A stretch of 33,283 nucleotides of DNA from Spirochaetales bacterium Spiro_04 (GCA_001604325.1 LVBF01000014.1:1-33283), one strand, 5' to 3'. Positions 22,492 through 29,946 are shown, counted from the stretch's first letter. The notes: generated from the sequence alone by a model not told the origin. Made by a program: numbers and translations.

Positions 22492-23973
22492 TTACTCCAC
22501 TGCTCCCCGATAGCAGTGGATGTCCAGCTTCTCACAGTACTTGGTCAACAGCTCGATTCTGTTGAGGTTCTCATCCGCCTCGCGGGGGTTCCACAGCTGC
22601 TGTGCCAAAAGTTGCAGGCGAGGAAAGAGCAGGTACTCAGCCTGACGGGCGGAGAGGACGCGCTCACTCCAGAGGTTGCCCTGGGCGCCGAGGACCATCG
22701 ACTTGGCCTGTTCATCCATCTGCGGTGGGGTGGCGGTGAAGGAGGCGACTTGCCTCAGCGTGGAGACTCCGAGGTTGCCCATCTCCTCCGCACTGTCCCG
22801 GTGGCGATAGTCGAGGTAGCACCCCACCGTGTTGGGGCTCATGATGACCTGGTGGCCGCGTCGGCTCGCTTCAAGGCCGCCTTGGATACCCTGCCACGAC
22901 TGGACGATGAGGTCGTCCGGGAGGCCCATCTCCTCGGTGCCGTCGAGCACCTCGTCCCAACCGATGGGGCGCTTTCCGTTCTTGTGGACCATCGCGCAGA
23001 TTTGGCTGGTGAGCCAGCTCTGCAACTGGTGCTCTCCCGTCAAGCCTTCCGCCTTCATGCGCGCCTGGCACTTGGGACACGCCTCCCATGCACTCTGGGG
23101 ACACTCGTCCCCGCCGATGTGGATGTACGGGTCGGAAAAGAGGGTGGCCACCTGGGCGATGGCGTCCTCGAAGAAGGCGAGCATCGCATCGTTTCCGGCA
23201 CAGAGCACCTCGTTGAAGATGCCCCAGCGGTCCTGGACCTCATAGGGGCCGCCCGTACACCCGAACTCGGGGTAGGCGGCCAGGAGGGCCGAGACGTGGC
23301 CCGGGGTCTCCACCTCGGGGATGACGATCATCTGTCGCTTGTGGGCATACGCCTGGACCTCGCAAATCTCCTCTTTGGTGTAGAGGCGCCCGTAGGTGCG
23401 CCCATCATTGTACTGCAGCTCACTGCGGCGGCTGGCGATCTCCTCGATCTTTGGCCACCCGTCGATGGGGATGCGCCACCCTTGGTCATCGGTGAGGTGC
23501 CAGTGGAAGCGGTTGAGGCCGAAGAGGGAGGCGGCATCGATGAGCTTCTTGATGAAATCGACGCTGAAGAAGTGGCGGACACAGTCGAGCATGAAGCCGC
23601 GCCAGACGAAGGCGGGCTTGTCACATACCCTGCACGCAGGCAGGATGTTGTCGTTGATGAGGGCGAGCTTCCGCACCGCAGAGAGGCCGTGGAAGGCCCC
23701 ACGCGTCGTCGAGGCGGTGATGACGACCTGCACCGTGCTGATGGAGAGCCGGTACTCCTCGTCATCGAGCCCCTCGATATGCTTGAAGAGGATATCCTCG
23801 CCGCCCCGTTTGCAACCGAGCAGGGCTGCGGCGGTATCGGCTGTCTCTTCGAACGGCGGGGAGGCTGCGATGGTGGTGGTGCTGTGGAGGCGGTAGGAGC
23901 CGTCACGGTCCTCGATCGAAACCGGGGTGGGGAAGAGCAGGTCACTTGCTCGGAGGGTGTGGGGTGTGTTCAT
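22492..23973 (-). CDS. GH20 beta-N-acetylhexosaminidase, cytoplasmic
   Basis: Removes terminal N-acetylglucosamine or N-acetylgalactosamine from oligosaccharides by substrate-assisted catalysis. Family motifs are FVWRGFMLDCVRHFFS (122-137), LNRFHWHLTDDQGWRIPI (153-170), VIPEVETPGHV, and the catalytic pair in YIHIGGDEC (D289, E290). A small GH20b-like domain fills the first 110 residues. There is no signal peptide, so it should act on sugars already imported, which fits the divergent ABC genes. The ORF-track start (24003) is TTG. ATG 23973 is preferred because the -10 box TACCAA ends seven bases upstream and no Shine-Dalgarno exists; ATG 23979 is the alternative. Product 493 residues. Confidence 0.93.
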   Translation of the reverse strand: MNTPHTLRASDLLFPTPVSIEDRDGSYRLHSTTTIAASPPFEETADTAAALLGCKRGGEDILFKHIEGLDDEEYRLSISTVQVVITASTTRGAFHGLSAVRKLALINDNILPACRVCDKPAFVWRGFMLDCVRHFFSVDFIKKLIDAASLFGLNRFHWHLTDDQGWRIPIDGWPKIEEIASRRSELQYNDGRTYGRLYTKEEICEVQAYAHKRQMIVIPEVETPGHVSALLAAYPEFGCTGGPYEVQDRWGIFNEVLCAGNDAMLAFFEDAIAQVATLFSDPYIHIGGDECPQSAWEACPKCQARMKAEGLTGEHQLQSWLTSQICAMVHKNGKRPIGWDEVLDGTEEMGLPDDLIVQSWQGIQGGLEASRRGHQVIMSPNTVGCYLDYRHRDSAEEMGNLGVSTLRQVASFTATPPQMDEQAKSMVLGAQGNLWSERVLSARQAEYLLFPRLQLLAQQLWNPREADENLNRIELLTKYCEKLDIHCYRGAVE

Positions 23974-23979
23974 GGCCAT

Positions 23980-24008
23980 TTGGTACCACGTGGCGGTGGA
24001 CAAGTCAA
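23980..24008 (-). promoter_or_regulatory. Candidate hexosaminidase promoter placed for a leaderless start
   Basis: On the minus strand TTGACT and TACCAA are separated by 17 bases, and the usual -7 to +1 distance puts transcription start at the A of ATG 23973. The 20-bp repeat at 24008 abuts the -35 box, an activator-like position. Confidence 0.5.
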
Positions 24009-24027
24009 GTACAAGGGTTGTACATAC
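24008..24027. repeat. 20-bp regulatory repeat, copy A (next to the hexosaminidase -35)
   Basis: AGTACAAGGGTTGTACATAC contains the palindrome GTACAA-N3-TTGTAC (24009-24023). It differs from copy B at one base. It lies immediately upstream of the hexosaminidase -35 box. Probably a protein-binding site. Confidence 0.6.
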
Positions 24028-24156
24028 CTACAAACAGTACCGTATGGTATCCCTCTTTCTCCTGGAGCCCGGGCTTCAATGCTCTGATTGGATGCCTGGA
24101 TGATGATCCCGCACTGCATGTTTGGGAGATACGGTGTCAGCGTCTAGAAGGGATAC

Positions 24157-24176
24157 AGTACAAAGGTTGTACATAC
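24157..24176. repeat. 20-bp regulatory repeat, copy B (upstream of the ROK promoter)
   Basis: AGTACAAAGGTTGTACATAC matches copy A at 19 of 20 bases and holds the same GTACAA-N3-TTGTAC palindrome (24158-24172). Its centre is 149 bases from that of copy A and about 40 bases upstream of the ROK -35. Between the copies I see no gene or other clear signal. Confidence 0.6.
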
Positions 24177-24201
24177 TGAGGTGATTATCTTCACTTTGTG
24201 C

Positions 24202-24230
24202 TTGACAGGGGAAAAATGGAATGGTAGGCT
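24202..24230 (+). promoter_or_regulatory. Promoter for the ROK-permease operon
   Basis: TTGACA and TAGGCT with a 17-base spacer predict a start near 24237. The -35 is perfect and the -10 weak. The -10 is directly followed by the inverted repeat at 24231. Confidence 0.7.
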
Positions 24231-24253
24231 TTGTTTGTACAGAGAGCGAACAA
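24231..24253. promoter_or_regulatory. Operator-like inverted repeat over the ROK transcription start
   Basis: Half-sites TTGTTTGTAC and GAGCGAACAA flank a three-base centre. The site shares 17 of 23 positions with the one at 27277 and starts at the same point, immediately after the -10 box. Likely the autoregulatory site of the ROK repressor. Confidence 0.65.
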
Positions 24254-24279
24254 ACTAGTACGATACTATGGGAGGCGTC

Positions 24280-25488
24280 GTGAGAATCAACAACAATGAA
24301 TTTCAGAAGAATGCGAACACCTCCTTGGTCGCCCAACTGATTTGGAAGACCCCGGGCATCAGCCGGGTGGATATCGCCCGAGAGCTGAACCTCTACCGCT
24401 CCACCGTCACCAACATCATCTCCTCCCTGATCGACAACGAGGTCGTCTATGAGGGGGAGGAGGGCAGTGGGATGAGTCGTGGGGGGCGAAAGCCCATCAC
24501 GCTGCACCTCAACGAGCGCTTCGGCATCGTCGCGGGGTTCGACATCCAGCCCTCACACTACCGCCTGGTCCTCTTGGACATCACCGGTCGGACCCTCTTC
24601 GAGGAGCAGGGAAAGCTCCCGGAGGTCGACTTCGACTCGATCATCGTCTTCTTGATGGACATCGTCCTCTCTGAGGCACAGCGCATCGCCCTTCCGCTTT
24701 TGGCGGTCGTCGCCGGCATCCCTGGCATCGTCGAATCGGAGAACGGGATCATCCGGTATGCCGAGCCGTTCGGCCTGCGCAACTACGACTTCCACGACTT
24801 CGTCTCCTCACGGTACGACGTGCTGGTCTTCGTCGAGAACGACGCCAACTGCACCGCCTGGCTGGACATGACGGTCAACCGCAACATCAACCTCGGCGAC
24901 TTCATCTGTATGATCGCCGACTACCATGAGGGAAACTACCAATTCGATGACAGGGCGGGCATCGGAGTCGGGATCGGTCTCTGCCTCGACGGCAAGGTCT
25001 ACCACGGCTCCCATCACTCCAGCGGTGAGATCTGCACCCTCTCCTGGCGGGGAAAGAGCATCGGACAGACCGGCCTCAGCGAGGAGCTCTTGATCAAGAG
25101 CGTCAACGACGAGGAGGCGTGGGCCGCCTTCATGGTCGACCTCTTCAGCTCCCTGGTCCCGGTCGTCTCGGTCCTCGACCCCCGCGTCTTCTTCATCCAT
25201 GGTCGACCGTTCAGCGATGAGGCGAAGCTGCGCTCGCTCTTGGCCGACCGGTGCCCACAGTTCCTCGACGTGCTGGCGAAGGTGGGTTGCAAGCTCTACT
25301 TCGACACCCAGGATGCGACGGTGGTGGCCAAGGGAGCGGCGATGATGTTCCTACAGAAGCTCTTCGCCGTGCCCGAACTCAGTGAAATTGAAAGCAAGAC
25401 TCACTTTGATTGGGATGATGTGGTCGACCAGGTCTTCCCCGCCAAGAAAACCTATGTCAAACTACAACAGGAGGAAGCCTATGGCTAA
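24280..25488 (+). CDS. ROK-family transcriptional repressor (NagC/XylR type)
   Basis: DNA-binding member of the ROK family. Residues 26-55 (PGISRVDIARELNLYRSTVTNIISSL) form a winged-helix reader head, and the rest is a sugar-kinase-like fold with GIVAGFDIQ, VENDANCTAW and GVGIGLCLDGKVYHGSHHSSGE. The cysteine-rich zinc motif of ROK kinases (CxCGxxGCxE) is missing, as in some regulators. GTG 24280 (MRINNNEFQKNANTS) lies after GGGAGG and fits the family start better than ATG 24268, where the Shine-Dalgarno would be inside the gene. It probably senses an N-acetylhexosamine-derived sugar or phosphate and represses the transporter genes and itself. Overlaps permease 1 by eight bases. Product 402 residues. 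Confidence 0.9.
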   Translation: MRINNNEFQKNANTSLVAQLIWKTPGISRVDIARELNLYRSTVTNIISSLIDNEVVYEGEEGSGMSRGGRKPITLHLNERFGIVAGFDIQPSHYRLVLLDITGRTLFEEQGKLPEVDFDSIIVFLMDIVLSEAQRIALPLLAVVAGIPGIVESENGIIRYAEPFGLRNYDFHDFVSSRYDVLVFVENDANCTAWLDMTVNRNINLGDFICMIADYHEGNYQFDDRAGIGVGIGLCLDGKVYHGSHHSSGEICTLSWRGKSIGQTGLSEELLIKSVNDEEAWAAFMVDLFSSLVPVVSVLDPRVFFIHGRPFSDEAKLRSLLADRCPQFLDVLAKVGCKLYFDTQDATVVAKGAAMMFLQKLFAVPELSEIESKTHFDWDDVVDQVFPAKKTYVKLQQEEAYG

Positions 25489-26389
25489 AGTCCTTACCAT
25501 GGCTGACACGAAGCGCGAGCAACGGAGGGCGTATTGGAGCCTCGTCTTGCCGGGCTTCTTGCTCTATATCGCGGTGATGGCATTTCCGACGATCTTCTCG
25601 GTGGTGCTGAGCCTGACCAGCTACAACGGTGGCAAGCTCTTCGGGGGCCGCCCCGTCGAGATGGTCGGCTTGAAATGGTACAAGCGCCTCTTCGCCGATG
25701 AGTACTTCTACCGGGCGCTCAAGAACAACCTCTGGATTGTCCTTGTCTCCGTCCTGGGCCAGATTCCGCTCGGCTTCTTCCTCGCCTACGTCCTCTACCG
25801 AGGCCTGGTGCGCGCCCGTGACTTCTTCCAGACGATGATCTACCTGCCCACCGTCATCTCCACCGTCGTCATCGGTATCCTTTGGAAGTCCTTCTTCGCA
25901 CCCCACGGTGCCTTCCCTGAGCTGATGCGGATCTTCAGGCCGGGGTATGAGTATACGATGGGCAGCCATCCGATGATACCGGTGCTCTTCGTCATCCTCT
26001 GGATGTACAGCGGTATGTACATGATCATCTTCATGGCCAACCTGCAGAAGATCGACAATGCGGTCATCGAGGCGGCCCGCATCGACGGGGCGAGCGAGAT
26101 GCAGGTCCTGCGCCACGTGATTCTGCCGGCCCTCAGTGGGGTGATCGTCGTCACGGCGATCCTGGCGATCAGCGGGTCGCTGAAATCCTTCGACCTGATC
26201 TACGTCATGACCGGGGGGGGACCGGCCAACCGCACCAGCGTCCTCTCCATCTATATGTTCGACAAGGCGTTCAAGGGAGCTCCGAACTACCCCTTGGCCA
26301 ACGCCATCAGCACGGTGATGGTGATCATCAGCTTCGCCTTGATCGGCTTGACGAAGTTCGCGGAGAACAAGTTCGGGGGGAGGGAGTGA
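25481..26389 (+). CDS. ABC sugar transporter permease (MalF/UgpA type)
   Basis: Inner-membrane permease of a CUT1 carbohydrate importer. Six hydrophobic spans follow a short cytoplasmic N-terminus (TKREQRRAYWSLVLPGFLLY). The EAA loop, which contacts the ATPase, reads EAARIDGASEMQVLRHVILP. ATG 25481, with AGGAGGA upstream, replaces the ORF-track start at 25382 and gives 302 residues. The start lies inside the ROK gene and the stop overlaps permease 2 by one base, so the three proteins are made from one message. No ATPase is encoded in the locus. Confidence 0.92.
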   Translation: MAKVLTMADTKREQRRAYWSLVLPGFLLYIAVMAFPTIFSVVLSLTSYNGGKLFGGRPVEMVGLKWYKRLFADEYFYRALKNNLWIVLVSVLGQIPLGFFLAYVLYRGLVRARDFFQTMIYLPTVISTVVIGILWKSFFAPHGAFPELMRIFRPGYEYTMGSHPMIPVLFVILWMYSGMYMIIFMANLQKIDNAVIEAARIDGASEMQVLRHVILPALSGVIVVTAILAISGSLKSFDLIYVMTGGGPANRTSVLSIYMFDKAFKGAPNYPLANAISTVMVIISFALIGLTKFAENKFGGRE

Positions 26390-27237
26390 TGAACGACATT
26401 AAAGACCACAACACCCGCTCTCGGCTCGGCTCGGTGGGTATCTACCTGGTGATGATCTTCTTCACCGTCATGGCCCTCTACCCACTCTTCTGGCTGATGG
26501 TCAGCTCCTTCAAGACGACCACCGAGTTCCAGATGAACAAGCTGGGGTTCCCCAAGAAATGGGTGACCATCAACTACAAGGACGCCTGGGTACGGGGCAA
26601 GTTCCCGATGCTCATCGTCAACAGCGTCATCTATACCGGCATCACGACACTCGCCATCCTCGTCTTCAGCGCCATGGCCGGCTTCGGCTTCGCAAAGATC
26701 CGCCACAAGGCTACGCCGATCCTCTACGGATCGTTCGTCATCGGCATCCTTCTGACGCTGCAGTCGATCATGGTCCCGCTCTTCTTGATCGTCAACTGGG
26801 TGGGGCTCTACAACACCCGCCTGGGCGTCCTGATCCCGTACATCGGCATCGGCATGCCGATGGGCGTCTACCTGGGCACCGAGTACATCAAGTCGATCCC
26901 CGATGCCTTGGTTGAGTCGGCCCGCATCGATGGGGCCACCTATGGACGCATCTTTTGGCGGATCATCGTTCCGATGTCCATCCCCGTGGCCGTCACCGTC
27001 GCCATCCTAACGGTTACCGGCACGTGGAACGAGTTCATGTTGATCAACATCCTCACCAGTAGTGACGGCCTCAAGAGCCTCCCGGTAGGGGTGCAGAAGT
27101 TCGCCGGGGCGTTGTCGACCGACTACGGCAAGCAATTTGCCGCCCTCGTGATCGGTTTGATCCCGATGTTGCTCTTCTACCTGGCCTTCCGCAAGGAGAT
27201 CACGAAGGGAGTTGCAGCGGGAGCGGTGAAAGGCTGA
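26389..27237 (+). CDS. ABC sugar transporter permease (MalG/UgpE type)
   Basis: Second permease of the CUT1 importer, 282 residues from ATG 26389, which overlaps the stop of permease 1 by one base; a G-rich GGGAGGGAG precedes it. (The ORF-track start at 26386 is a GTG one codon earlier.) It shows six membrane spans, the MalG-type periplasmic start (YPLFWLMVSSFKTTTEF) and the EAA loop ESARIDGATYGRIFWRIIVP. The C-terminus ends RKEITKGVAAGAVKG, the usual QkxivxGltaGAvKG pattern of the family. It closes the ROK-permease transcript. Confidence 0.93.
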   Translation: MNDIKDHNTRSRLGSVGIYLVMIFFTVMALYPLFWLMVSSFKTTTEFQMNKLGFPKKWVTINYKDAWVRGKFPMLIVNSVIYTGITTLAILVFSAMAGFGFAKIRHKATPILYGSFVIGILLTLQSIMVPLFLIVNWVGLYNTRLGVLIPYIGIGMPMGVYLGTEYIKSIPDALVESARIDGATYGRIFWRIIVPMSIPVAVTVAILTVTGTWNEFMLINILTSSDGLKSLPVGVQKFAGALSTDYGKQFAALVIGLIPMLLFYLAFRKEITKGVAAGAVKG

Positions 27238-27247
27238 TCAAAACTAT

Positions 27248-27276
27248 TTGACAGCTCACCGAGAGCGTGGTAACAT
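27248..27276 (+). promoter_or_regulatory. Promoter for the solute-binding protein gene
   Basis: TTGACA and TAACAT with a 17-base spacer predict a start near 27283. It gives the binding protein its own transcript, with a leader of about 113 bases, separate from the permease message. Confidence 0.75.
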
Positions 27277-27299
27277 TAGTTTGTACAAAGTATGAACTA
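27277..27299. promoter_or_regulatory. Operator-like inverted repeat over the binding-protein transcription start
   Basis: TAGTTTGTAC, AAA, GTATGAACTA: the two 10-base arms match at eight positions. It begins at the base after the -10 box, exactly as at the ROK promoter. Predicted ROK repressor site. Confidence 0.68.
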
Positions 27300-27314
27300 T
27301 TGAATACAGGACTT

Positions 27315-27359
27315 CACCCCATCGGGGTGGTGGATAGAAGAACAGGGGGGAGAGCCCCT
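27315..27359 (+). other. Two tandem hairpins in the leader of the binding-protein mRNA
   Basis: CACCCC (27315-27320) pairs with GGGGTG (27324-27329) around ATC, and AGGGG (27344-27348) pairs with CCCCT (27355-27359). No T-run follows, so they are not terminators. They may protect the 5' end of an abundant mRNA. No known riboswitch motif is recognised. Confidence 0.5.
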
Positions 27360-27395
27360 CTGAACAACGCATTTGGAAGTCATCAGGAGGTTGCC

Positions 27396-28748
27396 ATGAC
27401 TGGATTGAAGAGAGTAACCGTAGTACTTCTTGCACTGGTGGTGATCGGTTCATCACTCTTTGCACAAGGAGTCAAGGAAGAGGCGAAAGGCCAGGTCACG
27501 CTCAATGTACTCAACTACATCGACATGAGTGAGCCCAACAGCGCCAATGAGGTACGCTTGGTATGGGAGAAGTTCGAGAAAGAGAACCCGGACATCAAGA
27601 TTGTCCGTGAGGACCTCTTCAACGAGCCGTTCCACTACAAGACCGAGGCGTATATCGCAAGCGGACAGTTGCCCGACGTGCTCTACATGTGGCCGAGTGG
27701 ACGCTCCACCAGCCTCCACACCACCGGAAGCGTCAAGGATCTGATGCCGTTGCTCGAGCGTGATGGTCTGGTAGACGACTACAACCCCGCAGCCCTGGCA
27801 CCGCAGTTCTCCGGCTTCCTCGGCGAGCTGCCCAACGGCATCACCACCACCCACATGCTCTTCGTCAACAAGAAGGTGCTGCGGGACAACGGCTTGAAGC
27901 TCTCCACCGACTACAACGACATGAAGAAGATGGTCAGCACGCTGAAGGCAAAGGGCATCGAGCTCATCGCCATGGACAACATGGACGACTGGGTGATGCA
28001 GAGCTGTCTCTTCAGCATGGTTGTCGGCCGCTACGGTGGGACCGACTGGTATGACCGCCTTGCGGCGGGCAAGATCAAGTTCACCGACGACTGGTTCGTC
28101 AAGTCCCTTGAGCTGATCGACGACATGTACAAGAGTGGCATGATCAACCGCAACACCCTGTCCAGCCCCTACGGTGCATCGAGATCCTCGTTTGCCACCG
28201 GCAAGGCCGCCTTCCTCATCGACGGCGACTGGGCCACCGGTTCGTTCATGACCGACATCACCACCGGTGATGCCCTGATCAACGCCAAGGCCCAGGCCGA
28301 TGACTTCGAGCTGATGGTGATCACCAACCTTCCCGGCGAGGTTGTCGCCAACTCCAACAGTGGAGTGGTCGGAACCGGTTGGGGCATGAGCGCCAACATC
28401 CCGGCCGGCAGTGCCAAGGAAGAGGCTGCATGGCGCCTCATCAAGTACCTGCAGGGCGAGTATGTACAGACCTACCGCCTCACCACCGGTGCTTCGTTCC
28501 CCTCCAACCTCAAGGTTGATGTCGCCAAGGTCGCCGCTGAGCAGAACCTTGAGCCGTTCATCACCAAGCGGGCGGAGTACTACAACAAGTATGTGCCCAT
28601 CACCCCGGTCATCGACGGTGTGCTGCACTCCGACGTCTACAACGTGATCAACAGCGGTCTGCAGGAGATCGGTCTTGGTTCCAAGGCCCCCCGCACCGTT
28701 GCCGCCGAAGTTCAGCGTGCATGGGAAAACTTCTTGAAGAACAACTAA
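27396..28748 (+). CDS. ABC transporter extracellular sugar-binding protein (family 1)
   Basis: Periplasmic binding component of the CUT1 importer. ATG 27396, preceded by AGGAGG, gives 450 residues that begin MTGLKRVTVVLLALVVIGSS, a signal peptide with cleavage expected near LFA-QG. There is no lipobox cysteine, so it is probably soluble in the periplasm. The mature part follows the MalE-like pattern: VRLVWEKFEKENPDIKIV, GQLPDVLYMWPSG, GKAAFLIDGDWATGSF, and KEEAAWRLIKYLQG. The ORF-track start at 27267 lies upstream of the predicted transcription start and is rejected. The neighbouring hexosaminidase suggests an N-acetylhexosamine-containing oligosaccharide, such as a chitin- or murein-derived sugar. 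Confidence 0.92.
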   Translation: MTGLKRVTVVLLALVVIGSSLFAQGVKEEAKGQVTLNVLNYIDMSEPNSANEVRLVWEKFEKENPDIKIVREDLFNEPFHYKTEAYIASGQLPDVLYMWPSGRSTSLHTTGSVKDLMPLLERDGLVDDYNPAALAPQFSGFLGELPNGITTTHMLFVNKKVLRDNGLKLSTDYNDMKKMVSTLKAKGIELIAMDNMDDWVMQSCLFSMVVGRYGGTDWYDRLAAGKIKFTDDWFVKSLELIDDMYKSGMINRNTLSSPYGASRSSFATGKAAFLIDGDWATGSFMTDITTGDALINAKAQADDFELMVITNLPGEVVANSNSGVVGTGWGMSANIPAGSAKEEAAWRLIKYLQGEYVQTYRLTTGASFPSNLKVDVAKVAAEQNLEPFITKRAEYYNKYVPITPVIDGVLHSDVYNVINSGLQEIGLGSKAPRTVAAEVQRAWENFLKNN

Positions 28749-28764
28749 GAGAAGCGTGCGCACC

Positions 28765-28796
28765 AACGAAGGGAGGCCGAACGGCCTCCCTTCGTT
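28765..28796 (+). terminator. Long stem-loop after the binding-protein gene
   Basis: AACGAAGGGAGGCCG (28765-28779) pairs perfectly with CGGCCTCCCTTCGTT (28782-28796), leaving a two- to four-base loop. Only CTCTTGT follows, a weak T-tract, so it may act as terminator and as a 3' protecting structure. Confidence 0.75.
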
Positions 28797-28901
28797 CTCT
28801 TGTGGCGATGGCATTGACGCACACCCCGAATCATGGCGTAATCATACGAAAATCAGTATGATGGGAGACAACGGTATTCTTTCATGGCACAGCGCATGGG
28901 T

Positions 28902-28932
28902 TTGCAAGGAGTGGCCTCAGGTGTTCTATTCT
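28902..28932 (+). promoter_or_regulatory. Candidate dctP promoter placed for a leaderless start
   Basis: TTGCAA and TATTCT are 19 bases apart. The -10 ends seven bases before ATG 28939, so transcription would start at the A of the start codon. The spacer is longer than ideal. Confidence 0.4.
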
Positions 28933-28938
28933 CGGCAG

Positions 28939-29946
28939 ATGCATAAAAGGAGGGCGTTGTTGGCCCTTTTGATGGGCATCCTGTTCGTCTCCGTTGGCTT
29001 TGCACGGGGTAGTCAGGAGAAGGCCGATTCGGGTGTGCAACCCATCGTGCTCCGTCTGGCAGACAACCAGCCCATCGGCTACCCCACCGTTGTCGGGGAT
29101 GAGGACTTCGCACGCCGTGTCGGGGAGTACACCGATGGACGCATCATCGTCGAGGTGTACCCCCAAGGCCAGCTCGGTGATGAGAAGAGCGCCATTGAGC
29201 AGGTCCAGTTCGGCGGCATCGACTTCACCCGGGTCTCCATCTCCCCGCTCTCCGACTTCCAGCCGCTCCTCAACGCCCTGCAGATGCCGTACCTCTACCG
29301 CGACAGCGACCATATGTGGAAGGTCCTCAACGGTGAGATCGGGGACTACTTCCTCAGCTTGATGGGGGAGAAGGGGTTCGTTGGGCTTGCATACTACGAC
29401 GGAGGGGCACGGAACTTCTACACCACCAAGGGTCCGATCAACACCGTCTCCGACATGAAGGGGCTGAAGATCCGGGTCCAGGAATCCTCCTTGATGATGG
29501 GCCTTGTCCAGGCCCTCGGGGCGGTACCGACGCCGATGACCTACGGCGATGTCTACGGGGCCCTCCAGACGGGCGTCATCGATGGGGCCGAGAACAACTG
29601 GCCCTCCTACGATACGCAGCGGCATTATGAGGTCGCCAAATATCTCTCCATCGATGAACACACCCGGGTTCCGGAGATGCTCATTGCCAGCCGGATAATG
29701 ATGGAACAACTCAGCGAGGAGGATCAGGCGATCATCAAGCGCGCCGCCCGCGAGAGCCAGACCGTCCAGATCCAGTCGTGGGTTGACTTCGAGAAGGCCA
29801 GCGAGGCGAAGGTGCGGGCCGCCGGCTCGCAGATCAACAAGATCACGGACCAACGTGAGTTCGCCGCCGCCATGGCCCCCCTCTATCAGTCGATGCTCAA
29901 CAGCGAACAACAGCGTTGGGTGGAGCGGATCAAGGCGGTGCAATAG
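28939..29946 (+). CDS. TRAP-type (DctP family) periplasmic binding protein
   Basis: A 335-residue protein that starts MHKRRALLALLMGILFVSVGFARG, a signal peptide, at ATG 28939; the ORF-track extension to 28756 runs back through the preceding stem-loop. The mature part has the DctP plan: VLRLADNQPIGYPTV, VYPQGQLGDEKSAIEQVQFG, the long stretch MKGLKIRVQES, and YGALQTGVIDGAENNW, which includes the conserved arginine of the carboxylate-binding site (KIRV). DctP proteins bind organic acids for DctQM permeases, but none follow. Instead the gene is joined to a histidine kinase by a TAGTG overlap, which suggests a sensing role. No Shine-Dalgarno is seen. Confidence 0.9.
   Translation: MHKRRALLALLMGILFVSVGFARGSQEKADSGVQPIVLRLADNQPIGYPTVVGDEDFARRVGEYTDGRIIVEVYPQGQLGDEKSAIEQVQFGGIDFTRVSISPLSDFQPLLNALQMPYLYRDSDHMWKVLNGEIGDYFLSLMGEKGFVGLAYYDGGARNFYTTKGPINTVSDMKGLKIRVQESSLMMGLVQALGAVPTPMTYGDVYGALQTGVIDGAENNWPSYDTQRHYEVAKYLSIDEHTRVPEMLIASRIMMEQLSEEDQAIIKRAARESQTVQIQSWVDFEKASEAKVRAAGSQINKITDQREFAAAMAPLYQSMLNSEQQRWVERIKAVQ

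Noticed and set aside
22516-24087. 523-residue plus-strand ORF opposite the hexosaminidase
   Set aside because: Its sequence has the composition of an antisense frame of GC-rich DNA, and the opposite strand encodes a clear GH20 enzyme.
24028-24156. Hidden gene between the two 20-bp repeats
   Set aside because: No open frame with a start, Shine-Dalgarno or motif; only a short near-palindrome (GTACC-GTAT-GGTAT) is visible.
27238-27395. Possible riboswitch in the binding-protein leader
   Set aside because: Two simple hairpins are present, but I recognise no conserved aptamer and no terminator or sequestered Shine-Dalgarno.
27453-28814. 453-residue minus-strand ORF opposite the binding-protein gene
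   Set aside because: Shadow of the SBP codons; no Shine-Dalgarno or recognisable motifs, and it runs through the 28765 stem-loop.
28756-28938. N-terminal extension of dctP in the ORF track
   Set aside because: The extension translates the 15-bp stem-loop after the preceding gene and lies before the signal peptide.
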